DNA of 64,000 nucleotides from Nitrososphaerota archaeon (GTDB lineage Archaea > Thermoproteota > Nitrososphaeria > Nitrososphaerales > UBA183): NCBI GenBank assembly GCA_027886865.1, contig JAPCJR010000005.1:53527-117526 (forward strand), given 5' to 3'. The position numbers were made by a program, and so were the translations under genes. Below, one piece after another: positions 7,763-15,235 of the stretch; within the stretch, counting starts at the first letter, position 1, and the number at the start of each line of letters is the position of its first letter. The notes beneath the pieces were generated by a model, which was given only the letters and a program-made list of their open reading frames with translations, was not told where the DNA came from and made no database searches.

Positions 7763-8474
7763 TGACGTTCTAGACTTGATACAATACGCATTGTTCATCA
7801 TCCCAGGAATAATAGGACTCCTGGTCGCCTTCAGGGCATGGTCCCTAAGGAGGGTGCTGGTCGACCCCGTGTACAGGAGCAGGGCCCTATGGACCGGGTT
7901 CGCTGGTTTAGGAGTACTCGCCTTTATCCTTGCAGTTGGTGGCGATGAACTTGTCACAGAAGGATACGGCATCTTCGCAAATCAAAATGTGGGGTTGATT
8001 GCAGAGGATATTTGGTGGGCTTTCGTCTTCCTAGGTCTATATGGATGGATTTACACGAACGTCAACGTCTCCCTATCTTCCGACTTCTTGCACAGAGACG
8101 TCCTTTTGTGGAACCGGATTGGAAAGAATCTGACCTGGGTCAGTATCGTAGTAGCATACTCGCTGGCATCCCTTCCTGAGGTCCCACAGGACGCGTCCTG
8201 GTACAACGCAGCCAGCAACGCCGTCGGAGGCGTATTCGCGATTGTGACAATATACACCGCCTTTGTCCTGGCGATTACCTATAGGAGGATACCGGACCGG
8301 CTAATCAAGAGATACACAATGTGGGTTGTTCTCGCCGTGGTCTCTCTCTTCGTAGCGTTATTCCTCGGAAATGGAGGCGGGTTCTTATTGTTCCTGGGGA
8401 TTCTGCCCGCTTACTTCATGTACCGCGCAGCAGGCTCTCTCTCCCTCCGTACCCGCGACATCGACCAGAAGTAA
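7752..8474 (+). CDS. polytopic membrane protein, about seven helices
   Basis: 240 residues with hydrophobic helices at roughly 10-30, 45-65, 80-100, 130-150, 160-185, 195-212 and 213-230. GTG start at 7752 overlaps the preceding KaiC-like gene. No family recognised. The seven-helix pattern and the coupling to a KaiC-like protein suggest a sensor or receptor role, but that is inference. Somewhat lower GC than its neighbours. Confidence 0.6.
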   Translation: MSSSDVLDLIQYALFIIPGIIGLLVAFRAWSLRRVLVDPVYRSRALWTGFAGLGVLAFILAVGGDELVTEGYGIFANQNVGLIAEDIWWAFVFLGLYGWIYTNVNVSLSSDFLHRDVLLWNRIGKNLTWVSIVVAYSLASLPEVPQDASWYNAASNAVGGVFAIVTIYTAFVLAITYRRIPDRLIKRYTMWVVLAVVSLFVALFLGNGGGFLLFLGILPAYFMYRAAGSLSLRTRDIDQK

Positions 8475-8477
8475 AAG

Positions 8478-8566
8478 CGGGCCCGGTGCGATTTGAACGC
8501 ACGACCTACAGCTCTCCCCATAAAGGATAGGGGGCTGCCACTCTGTCCGTACTGAGCTACGGGCCC
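8478..8566 (-). tRNA. tRNA-Arg (CCU) with 14-nt anticodon-loop intron
   Basis: Minus-strand cloverleaf: acceptor GGGCCCG/CGGGCCC, D-stem GCUC/GAGU, anticodon stem GCAGC/GCUGU, variable AGGUC, T-arm GUGCG-UUCAAAU-CGCAC, discriminator G. The anticodon loop is 21 nt; removing 14 nt at the canonical 37/38 site (8514-8527) leaves a loop with anticodon CCU. CCCC/GGGG pairing with 3-nt bulges gives a bulge-helix-bulge. D-loop GGA (A20) and G73 support Arg. Position 33 would be C instead of the near-universal U, so the anticodon call carries some doubt. CCA is not encoded. Confidence 0.75.
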
Positions 8567-8616
8567 AAACCAGAGCCCGTCAGCACATCAATATCTTGTT
8601 TTTGCCCGTTCGGCCG

Positions 8617-9621
8617 CTAGGCGTTCGCGAGTTTCATCAGGTCGGAGAGCCTCGTCTGGAGGCCGAACCGTCTCTCGTTCTTGTGCATGTAGAGGTAGAC
8701 GGACAGGAGCTCCGGGAAGTTCCTCATTATGCTGAAGTTGTCGTCCATCTTCGATTTCACGAATCTGAACACCTTTGCGTAGATATCGGTCCTCTTTAGC
8801 ACCTCCTCAGAATAGGCCCCCAGGTCGTCGATGTTCTCGATGAACATCTCCGCGCACTGCATGCTCGGTATTATCCCCTCCCCCAGCATCGGGAAGACCG
8901 TCCCGATGGACTCCCCGACCCCGACCACCTTCCCTTCATAGAACGGCTGGCAGTACGCCGGAGGGACTATCCTGACCGGCCTGCCGATCTTCCTTATCAC
9001 CTCGCAGTCGTACTTCTTGAGCATCGCCTCGAGCTCGCCCTTGTATCCCCCGTGGAGCTCCCCCGCCCCGATGTGCGCCATCCCCTCGCCGAGGGGGAAG
9101 TACCAGAGGTACCCGGTGAGCCCGTGGTACGGTTTGATGTAAAAGTCGTCCCAGGGGAACTTCTTCGACTTCACCTGGTACTCGACGCAAGGGACGATGA
9201 TGTCGTCCTTGATCTTCGGCAGCAGCGCGCGCTGCATCCCCGTGGCGTCGACGACGAGGTCGAAGTCGTCGAACTTCGCGTCGAGCTGCTTGACCTGCGC
9301 TCCCCAGTGCATGGTCTTCCCCTTGAGCATGTCCTCGCACAGCCTGTGCTTGTCGTAGCTGACCAGACCCGATAGCTTGATGTCGAACGTCCCGTGGCCC
9401 GTGTCCACCGTCATCTTTTTGCCCTTGTGCAGCACGTAGTCGTCGAAGTTCAGCCCGGTCTTCTTCACCATCTCCGAGATGTAGGGCTGGCTCGTCCCCC
9501 AGGCACAGACCGTGTACCACTTGTCCTGTGGGCGCATCTCGAAGCACTCTACTTGGTGCCCGTCGAGCCTGTTGAGTAGGTACGACCCCGCCACACCAGC
9601 GCCGACGATCGCGATCTTCAA
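8617..9621 (-). CDS. FAD-dependent oxidoreductase, geranylgeranyl reductase-like
   Basis: 334 residues. N-terminal Rossmann FAD site KIAIVGAGVAGSYLLNRL (residues 2-19), Asp-type second site DLVVDATGMQRALLP, and the C-terminal VVGVGESIGTVFPMLGEGIIPSMQCAE, which corresponds to the GD-type FAD motif and the PxxGxG region of geranylgeranyl reductases. Shorter and more divergent than the second family member at 24205. May reduce isoprenoid chains of membrane lipids or quinones; exact substrate not assignable. Minus-strand TATA-like GGTTTAGA near 9651-9658. Confidence 0.75.
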   Translation of the reverse strand: MKIAIVGAGVAGSYLLNRLDGHQVECFEMRPQDKWYTVCAWGTSQPYISEMVKKTGLNFDDYVLHKGKKMTVDTGHGTFDIKLSGLVSYDKHRLCEDMLKGKTMHWGAQVKQLDAKFDDFDLVVDATGMQRALLPKIKDDIIVPCVEYQVKSKKFPWDDFYIKPYHGLTGYLWYFPLGEGMAHIGAGELHGGYKGELEAMLKKYDCEVIRKIGRPVRIVPPAYCQPFYEGKVVGVGESIGTVFPMLGEGIIPSMQCAEMFIENIDDLGAYSEEVLKRTDIYAKVFRFVKSKMDDNFSIMRNFPELLSVYLYMHKNERRFGLQTRLSDLMKLANA

Positions 9622-9721
9622 GATTGTTCGACGAGTCGCTCCGGAGCGCTTCTAAACCTTTTCCGCACACTTCGACAATAGGCTAAAAGGGATAAATCCT
9701 CCGCGCCATCGGCCCGGGCCG

Positions 9722-10837
9722 ATGTCAAAGGGCCTCGAAGACGTCGTTGCCGGCACGAGCGCGATAACCTTCATCGACGGGGCGCGGGGCCGACTGCTCT
9801 ATTGCGGATATGACATCAGCGACCTGGCGGAACACTCCAACTACGAGGAGGTCGCCTACCTTCTCTGGCACAAGCGCCTACCCCAGGAAGAGGAGCTGAC
9901 TGTCTTCACCGAGGACCTGCTCTCGAAGCGGCCCGCGCCGCGAGGAGTCCTCTCGGGCATCGATTCGCTGTCCTACGACTGCGACACCATGGACGCCCTC
10001 GAGATGGCCGTCGCCAGTCTCGGTATCTATGACGACCCTGGCCTGACCTTGATCGAGAAAGCCGCTTCGATAGCCTCGAAGATGGGCACGATAGTACCCT
10101 ACATCCACAGACACAAGTACCGCTTACCCCAGCTGGAGCCCAGGAAGAACCTGAGCTTCGCCTCCGACCTGCTCTATCTTCTCACTGGCAAAGAACCCGA
10201 CGCCTTCTCCGAGAAGCTCATGAACGTCATGCTGGTCCTGCACGCCGACCACGAGTTCAACGCGTCGACCTTCACCGCAAGGGTCGTGGCGTCGACGCTC
10301 TCCGACATGTACTCGAGCGTCACAGCGGCCGTGGCCGCGCTCAAGGGCCCGCTTCACGGCGGCGCCAACGAAAGGGTCGTGGAGATGGTGCATGAGATCG
10401 GCTCGCCGGACAAGGTCCCGGCCTTCCTCCACGAGAGGCTCGCCAACAAGGAGAAGATAATGGGGTTCGGACACCGGGTCTACAGGACGCTGGACCCGCG
10501 GGCAAAGATACTGCGCGGATACGCCGGACAGATAGCCTCCAGCGACGAAGAGAGGAACAACCTGGCGATCCTCGACGCTCTGGCCGAGGGGATGGTCAGG
10601 GAGAAGGGCATCTACCCGAACGTCGACTTCTACTCCGGCTTCGTGCTGCACCACCTGCGCATACCTACCTACCTCTTCACGCCGGTCTTCGCCGTGGGAA
10701 GGACGCCCGGATGGCTGGCCCACGTCATGGAGCAGTACTCGGACAACAGGATTCTGAGGCCGATAGCCGAGTACACGGGCGCCAAGGACGAGAGGTACAT
10801 GCCGCTCGAGCTGCGCGGCGGAAAGATCACCCGTTAG
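9722..10837 (+). CDS. gltA: citrate synthase
   Basis: Condenses oxaloacetate and acetyl-CoA in the TCA cycle. 371 residues, normal for archaeal type II citrate synthase. Seen: LLYCGYDISDLAEHSNYEEVAYLLW, the His loop HADHEFNASTFTARV, the CoA/catalytic motif GPLHGGANERV, GFGHRVYRTLDPRA, and NVDFYSGFVLHHL with the catalytic Asp, then PVFAVGRTPGWLAHVMEQ. ATG at 9722; GATAAATCC at 9691-9699 lies about 27 bases before it, fitting leaderless transcription. Its end overlaps the convergent gene by 11 bases. Confidence 0.96.
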   Translation: MSKGLEDVVAGTSAITFIDGARGRLLYCGYDISDLAEHSNYEEVAYLLWHKRLPQEEELTVFTEDLLSKRPAPRGVLSGIDSLSYDCDTMDALEMAVASLGIYDDPGLTLIEKAASIASKMGTIVPYIHRHKYRLPQLEPRKNLSFASDLLYLLTGKEPDAFSEKLMNVMLVLHADHEFNASTFTARVVASTLSDMYSSVTAAVAALKGPLHGGANERVVEMVHEIGSPDKVPAFLHERLANKEKIMGFGHRVYRTLDPRAKILRGYAGQIASSDEERNNLAILDALAEGMVREKGIYPNVDFYSGFVLHHLRIPTYLFTPVFAVGRTPGWLAHVMEQYSDNRILRPIAEYTGAKDERYMPLELRGGKITR

Positions 10838-11357
10838 CGGCTCCCTCGCTCTGCTTCCTTGACATGTGTTCCTCGGTCTTCTTCGCCAGCCACTCGAAGT
10901 TGTGCCATGGGCTCACCCTGAGCCCGAACCTCTTCATGAGGTGGTCCGAGACCGGTTCGAACGTCTTCCAGTCGTAGACGACCAGATACTGCAGCATGTC
11001 GGCGACCATGGCGAACTCGATAGTGCCGTCCCTGACGAGTTGGCCGTAGAGTTCGTAGAAGTAGGCGAAGTTCCTGACCTCGAAGTCCGTCGGGCTGTCG
11101 TCGAAGTCCTTCCAGTCGACCGCGCGGTACTTCTTGATCGCTTGGTAGAAGTTCGCCCTTCTGGTGGCGAACGACTCGTGGGTGAGCTTCTCGAGCATCG
11201 AGAACGCCGCCTGCTTTCTTTCCTGCCGAAGCGTCGCCTTCAGAAGGGTCGCGTTCTGCCTCAGCTGGACGACGATGAACCCGGCGCCCGCGATGACGGC
11301 AATGGAACTGATGGCTCCGAGGACCGTGACCACCTCCCCCACGTCGAGCGTCGCCAA
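10827..11357 (-). CDS. membrane-anchored protein, DUF4760-like
   Basis: 176 residues: one N-terminal transmembrane helix (about residues 8-30, VVTVLGAISSIAVIAGAGFIVVQL) followed by a soluble helical domain with RANFYQAIKKYR, EVRNFAYFYELYGQLVRDG and WHNFEWLAKKTEEH. This order (TM helix, then an all-helical ~130-residue domain) resembles the DUF4760 group, of unknown function. Convergent with gltA. Confidence 0.6.
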   Translation of the reverse strand: MATLDVGEVVTVLGAISSIAVIAGAGFIVVQLRQNATLLKATLRQERKQAAFSMLEKLTHESFATRRANFYQAIKKYRAVDWKDFDDSPTDFEVRNFAYFYELYGQLVRDGTIEFAMVADMLQYLVVYDWKTFEPVSDHLMKRFGLRVSPWHNFEWLAKKTEEHMSRKQSEGAANG

Positions 11358-11428
11358 GCTTCGTCGCCGCTGAGGTTTTCCATCTTAAGCTTTGCAGCGG
11401 CCGACAGATGGGGTGGAAGTCATTCAAA

Positions 11429-11439
11429 CCTTAAAAATA
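11429..11439 (+). promoter_or_regulatory. promoter of nuoABCD
   Basis: CCTTAAAAATA, a TATA box 29-39 bases before the nuoA ATG at 11468. Confidence 0.6.
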
Positions 11440-11467
11440 GGCGCGGAAGATTCCGGACGACTTCGCC

Positions 11468-11839
11468 ATGGTGCTCTTCGGAGATATCGGGGCCGTCTTC
11501 GTCATGGGTCTCATCGGCGCTGGCTTCGCCGTCCCGACGCTCATCATCCCCCGATTCCTTGCGCCGCGCCGCCCCAACCCCATCAAGAACGCGCCCTTCG
11601 AGTGCGGACAGGTCCCGGAGGGGAAGGGCAAGATGCACTTCATGATGCAGTATTACGCTTACCTGCTGATGTTCGTGGTCTTCGACGTGATGGCGATGTT
11701 CCTCTACGCCTGGGCGGCGGCCTACCAGCCCCTCGTGCTGGGGCTCTCGTCGAGCTGGATGATGACGATCTTCGTCGGGGCCCTGCTGCTGCCGATGGCA
11801 CTGACGGTGTACATGGCCGGGCGGAGAGAGATATGGTAG
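11468..11839 (+). CDS. nuoA: complex I subunit A (NuoA/NdhC-like)
   Basis: Membrane subunit at the junction of the hydrophilic and membrane arms. 123 residues, three transmembrane helices (about 7-29, 63-84, 94-115). Signature NPIKNAPFECGQVPEGKGK with the conserved Cys in the loop between helices 1 and 2, and FDVMAMFLYAWA in helix 2. The stop overlaps the nuoB ATG (ATATGGTAG). Confidence 0.92.
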   Translation: MVLFGDIGAVFVMGLIGAGFAVPTLIIPRFLAPRRPNPIKNAPFECGQVPEGKGKMHFMMQYYAYLLMFVVFDVMAMFLYAWAAAYQPLVLGLSSSWMMTIFVGALLLPMALTVYMAGRREIW

Positions 11840-13584
11840 AGGCCCAGAAGTCGGGCGCCTTCGATGCTCTCGTCGGCAAGGCCAGCGACATCCTCCAGGA
11901 CTCAATCGGCGCGCCCATCCGGTACGTGGTCAACTGGGGCAGGCTCTACAGCCTGTGGCCCGTCCACCTAGAAACGGCCTGCTGTTCCGTCGAGGTAGGG
12001 GCAGCAGGCGGGGCCCGCTTCGACATGGAGAGGTTCGGTGTCCTCGAGGCCTTTGGCTCCCTCCGACAGTGCGACCTCCTCATAGTGATGGGGACCGTGA
12101 CGCGAAAGCTCGCCCCCCGTCTCAAGCTGATCTACGACCAAATGGCCGAACCACGCTGGGTAATTTCGATGGGCGCGTGTGTTCGGGGTGATTCTCTAGT
12201 CTACACGCCGAATGGCCTGACTCCGATTGACCAAATCGTTGCGGGCGACGCGGTCTTTGCCTATGACGAACAGCTGAAGAAAGTGGTCACTTCTACGGTT
12301 CGCGCTTCGAAGAATCAAGGCATCAGACACGTTTATCGCGTGAGGGCTGGGTCTTACGAGCTAGTCGCAACCGAGGACCATCCCTTCGCTGTATATGAGG
12401 AGACTCTATCGAGAAAGTGGGTCGCGCATCAGTCTGCGATGGCAATGCGGGAGGAGGGCTACACGCGAAACGAGGTTGCGGCCCTTCTAGGCGTGAAGCC
12501 GAAGACGCTCACCGCCTGGAATAGTCATCCACCTGCAAAGTATGGTCTGGATGTGGTCTGGAAGAATCTCGGACAGCTCGAGGAGAAAGACTTGGTGGTG
12601 ACGTTCTCCGAGAATGTTCCAGCGACCACGAGGGCGATCAATTATGTCCATGAGGGAAAGCTCAGGAACAAAGTAAAGATCCCCACCGAGGTCGATGACG
12701 ATCTCTCATGGCTTGTCGGCCTTTACCTGGGCGATGGATGGAACGTAGGCACGAAGGTCGGATTTTCCTTGATGAAACCTGACCTGTCGAGACCGCAGCT
12801 GGTGAAGGTCGTGGAAGAACTCTTTGGACTGAGTCCAACCCAGGGTAGGCAGGTGGAGATTAATTCTATGGCGGTCGCTGGAATGTTTCACCAGAGTCTC
12901 GGGCTGTTTGGCGACGCCCTCACAAAGCGGGTGCCCTATTGGATGTTCAATATGCCAGACTCAAGCGTAGGAAGCTTCATCGCTGGTCTCATCGAGTCAG
13001 ACGGCCACGTCGGTAGCCAGGGGTTCGGTCAGCTCAGCTCGGCCAACAGAAAAATGCTTCAAGACGTCGTCGAGCTGTGTCACTATCGAGGAATCCATGT
13101 GGGCGGAATCTACAAGAGGGAAAGGTCCCATGTACTGGAAGGAAGGACACTCGCTACCACCGAGTACATCATCTCATTCCCGTCCGGGGTCATCGCTCAA
13201 TTACCCCTTCACAGGCCGGATTATCTCGAGAGAGTCTCACCCAATCCGAAGCATTCTTTCACGGGTCATTCTCGCTTACGCACGAACCACGAGGGAATAG
13301 GGGTGCAGAGGGTAACCTCGCTCATGCCGGCAGGGACGGAGCCTGTGTACGACATCGAAGTAGAGAGGTACCACAACTTCTTCGCCAACGGCCAGCTAGT
13401 CCACAACTGTGCGATCACAGGCGGCCTCTACTTCGACTCTTACAACGTGCTCAGGGGCATCGACGACCTGATCCCCGTCGACGTGTACATACCCGGCTGC
13501 CCGCCCAGGGCCGAGGCGTTCATGCAGGGGCTCATCCTGCTGCAGGAGAAGATACGCACGTCCCACAGCATCGGCGGGCGCTAG
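11833..13584 (+). CDS. nuoB: complex I subunit B precursor interrupted by an intein
   Basis: NuoB carries the terminal [4Fe-4S] cluster N2 that reduces quinone. The precursor is 583 residues; exteins of 115 and 58 residues give a mature 173-residue NuoB. N-extein has the tandem Cys ligands in ETACCSVEVGAAGG; the C-extein begins with the third ligand (CAITGGLYFDSYNVLRG) and has the fourth in YIPGCPPRAEAF. ATG at 11833 overlaps nuoA's end. Without the intein the join reads SMGA-CAITGG, the family consensus. The codons just before the insertion (GTA ATT TCG) are less GC-rich than usual here. Confidence 0.95.
   Translation: MVEAQKSGAFDALVGKASDILQDSIGAPIRYVVNWGRLYSLWPVHLETACCSVEVGAAGGARFDMERFGVLEAFGSLRQCDLLIVMGTVTRKLAPRLKLIYDQMAEPRWVISMGACVRGDSLVYTPNGLTPIDQIVAGDAVFAYDEQLKKVVTSTVRASKNQGIRHVYRVRAGSYELVATEDHPFAVYEETLSRKWVAHQSAMAMREEGYTRNEVAALLGVKPKTLTAWNSHPPAKYGLDVVWKNLGQLEEKDLVVTFSENVPATTRAINYVHEGKLRNKVKIPTEVDDDLSWLVGLYLGDGWNVGTKVGFSLMKPDLSRPQLVKVVEELFGLSPTQGRQVEINSMAVAGMFHQSLGLFGDALTKRVPYWMFNMPDSSVGSFIAGLIESDGHVGSQGFGQLSSANRKMLQDVVELCHYRGIHVGGIYKRERSHVLEGRTLATTEYIISFPSGVIAQLPLHRPDYLERVSPNPKHSFTGHSRLRTNHEGIGVQRVTSLMPAGTEPVYDIEVERYHNFFANGQLVHNCAITGGLYFDSYNVLRGIDDLIPVDVYIPGCPPRAEAFMQGLILLQEKIRTSHSIGGR
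12178..13407 (+). mobile_element. NuoB intein with LAGLIDADG endonuclease (410 residues)
   Basis: Starts with Cys (CVRGDSLVYTPNG, splicing block A), block B is ELVATEDHPFAVY (T-x-x-H), and ends with FFANGQLVHN before the +1 Cys, so all residues needed for class 1 splicing are present (C1, TxxH, penultimate His, terminal Asn, Cys+1). The endonuclease has two LAGLIDADG helices, LVGLYLGDGWNV and FIAGLIESDGHVG. Between block B and the first LAGLIDADG helix there is an inserted helix-turn-helix (AMREEGYTRNEVAALLGVKPKT), perhaps an extra DNA-recognition module. The frame is intact, so the endonuclease is probably active. Confidence 0.95.
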
Positions 13585-13587
13585 GGC

Positions 13588-14085
13588 ATGCAATCCACAG
13601 GTCCCGCACCAGCAGAACCAGCCGACGCGAGGACCGCGGGGCTCTCCGGAAGGTTCCTGCAGCGCTTCCAGACCGCCAGGTCGGACTACGTCCGGCCCAA
13701 GAGGTTCAAGGTCACCGTCACCCCGGAGACCATCACCGAGGCCGCGGCCTTCCTTCGCGACGAGCTCGGCTTCGACCACATACTCGCCGTCTCGGGCACG
13801 GACTACATCGCAAAGAAGGAGATGGAAGTCATCTATTTCGTCGCCTCGCTCAGGCCCGGGCAGGGGGACCTCGTGGCCGCGCTCGCGGAGAGGGTCGGGA
13901 GGGATGCCCCCGTCGTCCCCTCGCTGGTCCGGCTATGGCCCGGCGCGGAGTATCACGAGAGGGAGACCTTCGAGATGCTGGGTGTGAAGTTCGACGGGCA
14001 TCCCGACCTGAGGGGCATACTCCTGCCCGAGGACTGGGACGATATCCCACCGCTGAGGAAGGACTACATCTCGCCGGGAAGATAG
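13588..14085 (+). CDS. nuoC: complex I subunit C (30-kDa type)
   Basis: 165 residues. N-terminal ~45 residues are Ala/Pro-rich, then the NuoC fold with DHILAVSGTDYIAKKEMEVIY, and the signature SLVRLWPGAEYHERETFEMLGVKF followed by LPEDWDDIPPLRKDY. Starts 3 bases after nuoB and ends 3 bases before nuoD: tight operon. Peripheral-arm subunit forming the Q-module with NuoB and NuoD. Confidence 0.95.
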   Translation: MQSTGPAPAEPADARTAGLSGRFLQRFQTARSDYVRPKRFKVTVTPETITEAAAFLRDELGFDHILAVSGTDYIAKKEMEVIYFVASLRPGQGDLVAALAERVGRDAPVVPSLVRLWPGAEYHERETFEMLGVKFDGHPDLRGILLPEDWDDIPPLRKDYISPGR

Positions 14086-14088
14086 AGC

Positions 14089-15210
14089 ATGACCACCACT
14101 GAGACGGACTACACCCCCGACCCGGACAAGATAATGTCGGTCGCCCTCGGGCCGCAGCACCCAGGCTCGGGCCACTTCCGCATCCGCCTCTGGCTGGACG
14201 GCGACTACGTGGTCAGGGCCGACCCAGACCCGGGCTACGTGCACCGGGGCGAGGAGAAGATGGCGGAGTACCGCAACTACATCCAGAACGTGCCGCACCT
14301 CGAGCGCCCCGTGATCCTCGACAGCAGCGGGATACTCTTCGCCTACGCCGAGGCGGTCGACGAGCTGATGGGCAACAAGATTCCCATCAGGGCGCAGTAC
14401 CTCCGCGTCATCATGGCCGAGCTCAACCGCATAATATCCCACATGTACTTCCTGGGCATCTACGGGGTCTTCGAGGGGCACACCACGATGATCGAGTGGG
14501 GCCTGGGCGACAGGGACCTCTTCATCGACCTGGCCGCGAGGATCGGCGGCGCGCGCGTCACCTTCGCCTACACCATCCCGGGCGGGGTCCGCAACGACAT
14601 GCCCAGGGACATGACGGAGCAGGCGCTGAAGACCTTCGACTGGTTCGAGAAGCGGCTCCAGGAATACGAGAAGGTCTTCATCAGGAACCCGATCTTCGAG
14701 CAGAGGACCAGGGGGGTGGGTGTCCTGAGCACCCAGGACGCGATCAGGCTCGGAGCCACCGGTACGGTCCTGCGGGCGTCCGGCGTGAGGCACGACATAC
14801 GCAGGGACGAGCCCTACAGCGCGTACCCGGACTTCGACTTCGAGGTCCCGATGATGAAGGATGGGGACTGCTGGGCGCGGACCGTCATCGCCGTAGAGGA
14901 GATGAGGCAGTCCCTGAAGATACTCAAGCAGGCGTTCAAGACGATACCCGAGGGCCCCGTCAGGCTCAAGCTCGGCCCCCAGCCGCGAGTCCCGGCCGGC
15001 GAGACCTACTTCAGGACCGAGGCGGCCCACGGCGAGCAGGGATACCACCTGATAAGCGACGGCACGCCGAGGCCCTACAGGCTGAAGATGTCGGACCCGA
15101 ACTTCAGGAACATGATAATGCTGCCGCTTCTTCTAAAAAATACACATGTGGCAGACATTCCTTCAATATATTGGAGTTTGAATTATTGGCCTGTATCGGC
15201 AGATAGGTAA
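14089..15210 (+). CDS. nuoD: complex I subunit D (49-kDa type) with AT-recoded 3' end
   Basis: Quinone-site subunit related to the large subunit of NiFe hydrogenases. 373 residues, full length: starts with LGPQHPGSGHFRIRLWLDGDYV, has PGYVHRGEEKMAE, NRIISHMYFLGIYGVFEG, and ends VADIPSIYWSLNYWPVSADR, the conserved C terminus. From about base 15127 to the stop (28 codons) nearly every third position is A or T (CTT CTA AAA AAT ACA CAT ... TTG AAT TAT), while the preceding 340 codons end mostly in G or C. The protein stays in family consensus, so this is a synonymous replacement, not damage. A LAGLIDADG gene ends 25 bases downstream. Confidence 0.95.
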   Translation: MTTTETDYTPDPDKIMSVALGPQHPGSGHFRIRLWLDGDYVVRADPDPGYVHRGEEKMAEYRNYIQNVPHLERPVILDSSGILFAYAEAVDELMGNKIPIRAQYLRVIMAELNRIISHMYFLGIYGVFEGHTTMIEWGLGDRDLFIDLAARIGGARVTFAYTIPGGVRNDMPRDMTEQALKTFDWFEKRLQEYEKVFIRNPIFEQRTRGVGVLSTQDAIRLGATGTVLRASGVRHDIRRDEPYSAYPDFDFEVPMMKDGDCWARTVIAVEEMRQSLKILKQAFKTIPEGPVRLKLGPQPRVPAGETYFRTEAAHGEQGYHLISDGTPRPYRLKMSDPNFRNMIMLPLLLKNTHVADIPSIYWSLNYWPVSADR

Positions 15211-15235
15211 TTCTGACTTAGTAGTTATCTACCAC

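Noticed and set aside
5447..8474. circadian Kai system
   Set aside because: No KaiA or KaiB and the proteins are single-domain or degenerate; KaiC-like ATPases in archaea have broader roles.
14089..15210. nuoD considered truncated by the endonuclease insertion
   Set aside because: The translated end matches the conserved NuoD C terminus, so the protein is complete and only the codons changed.
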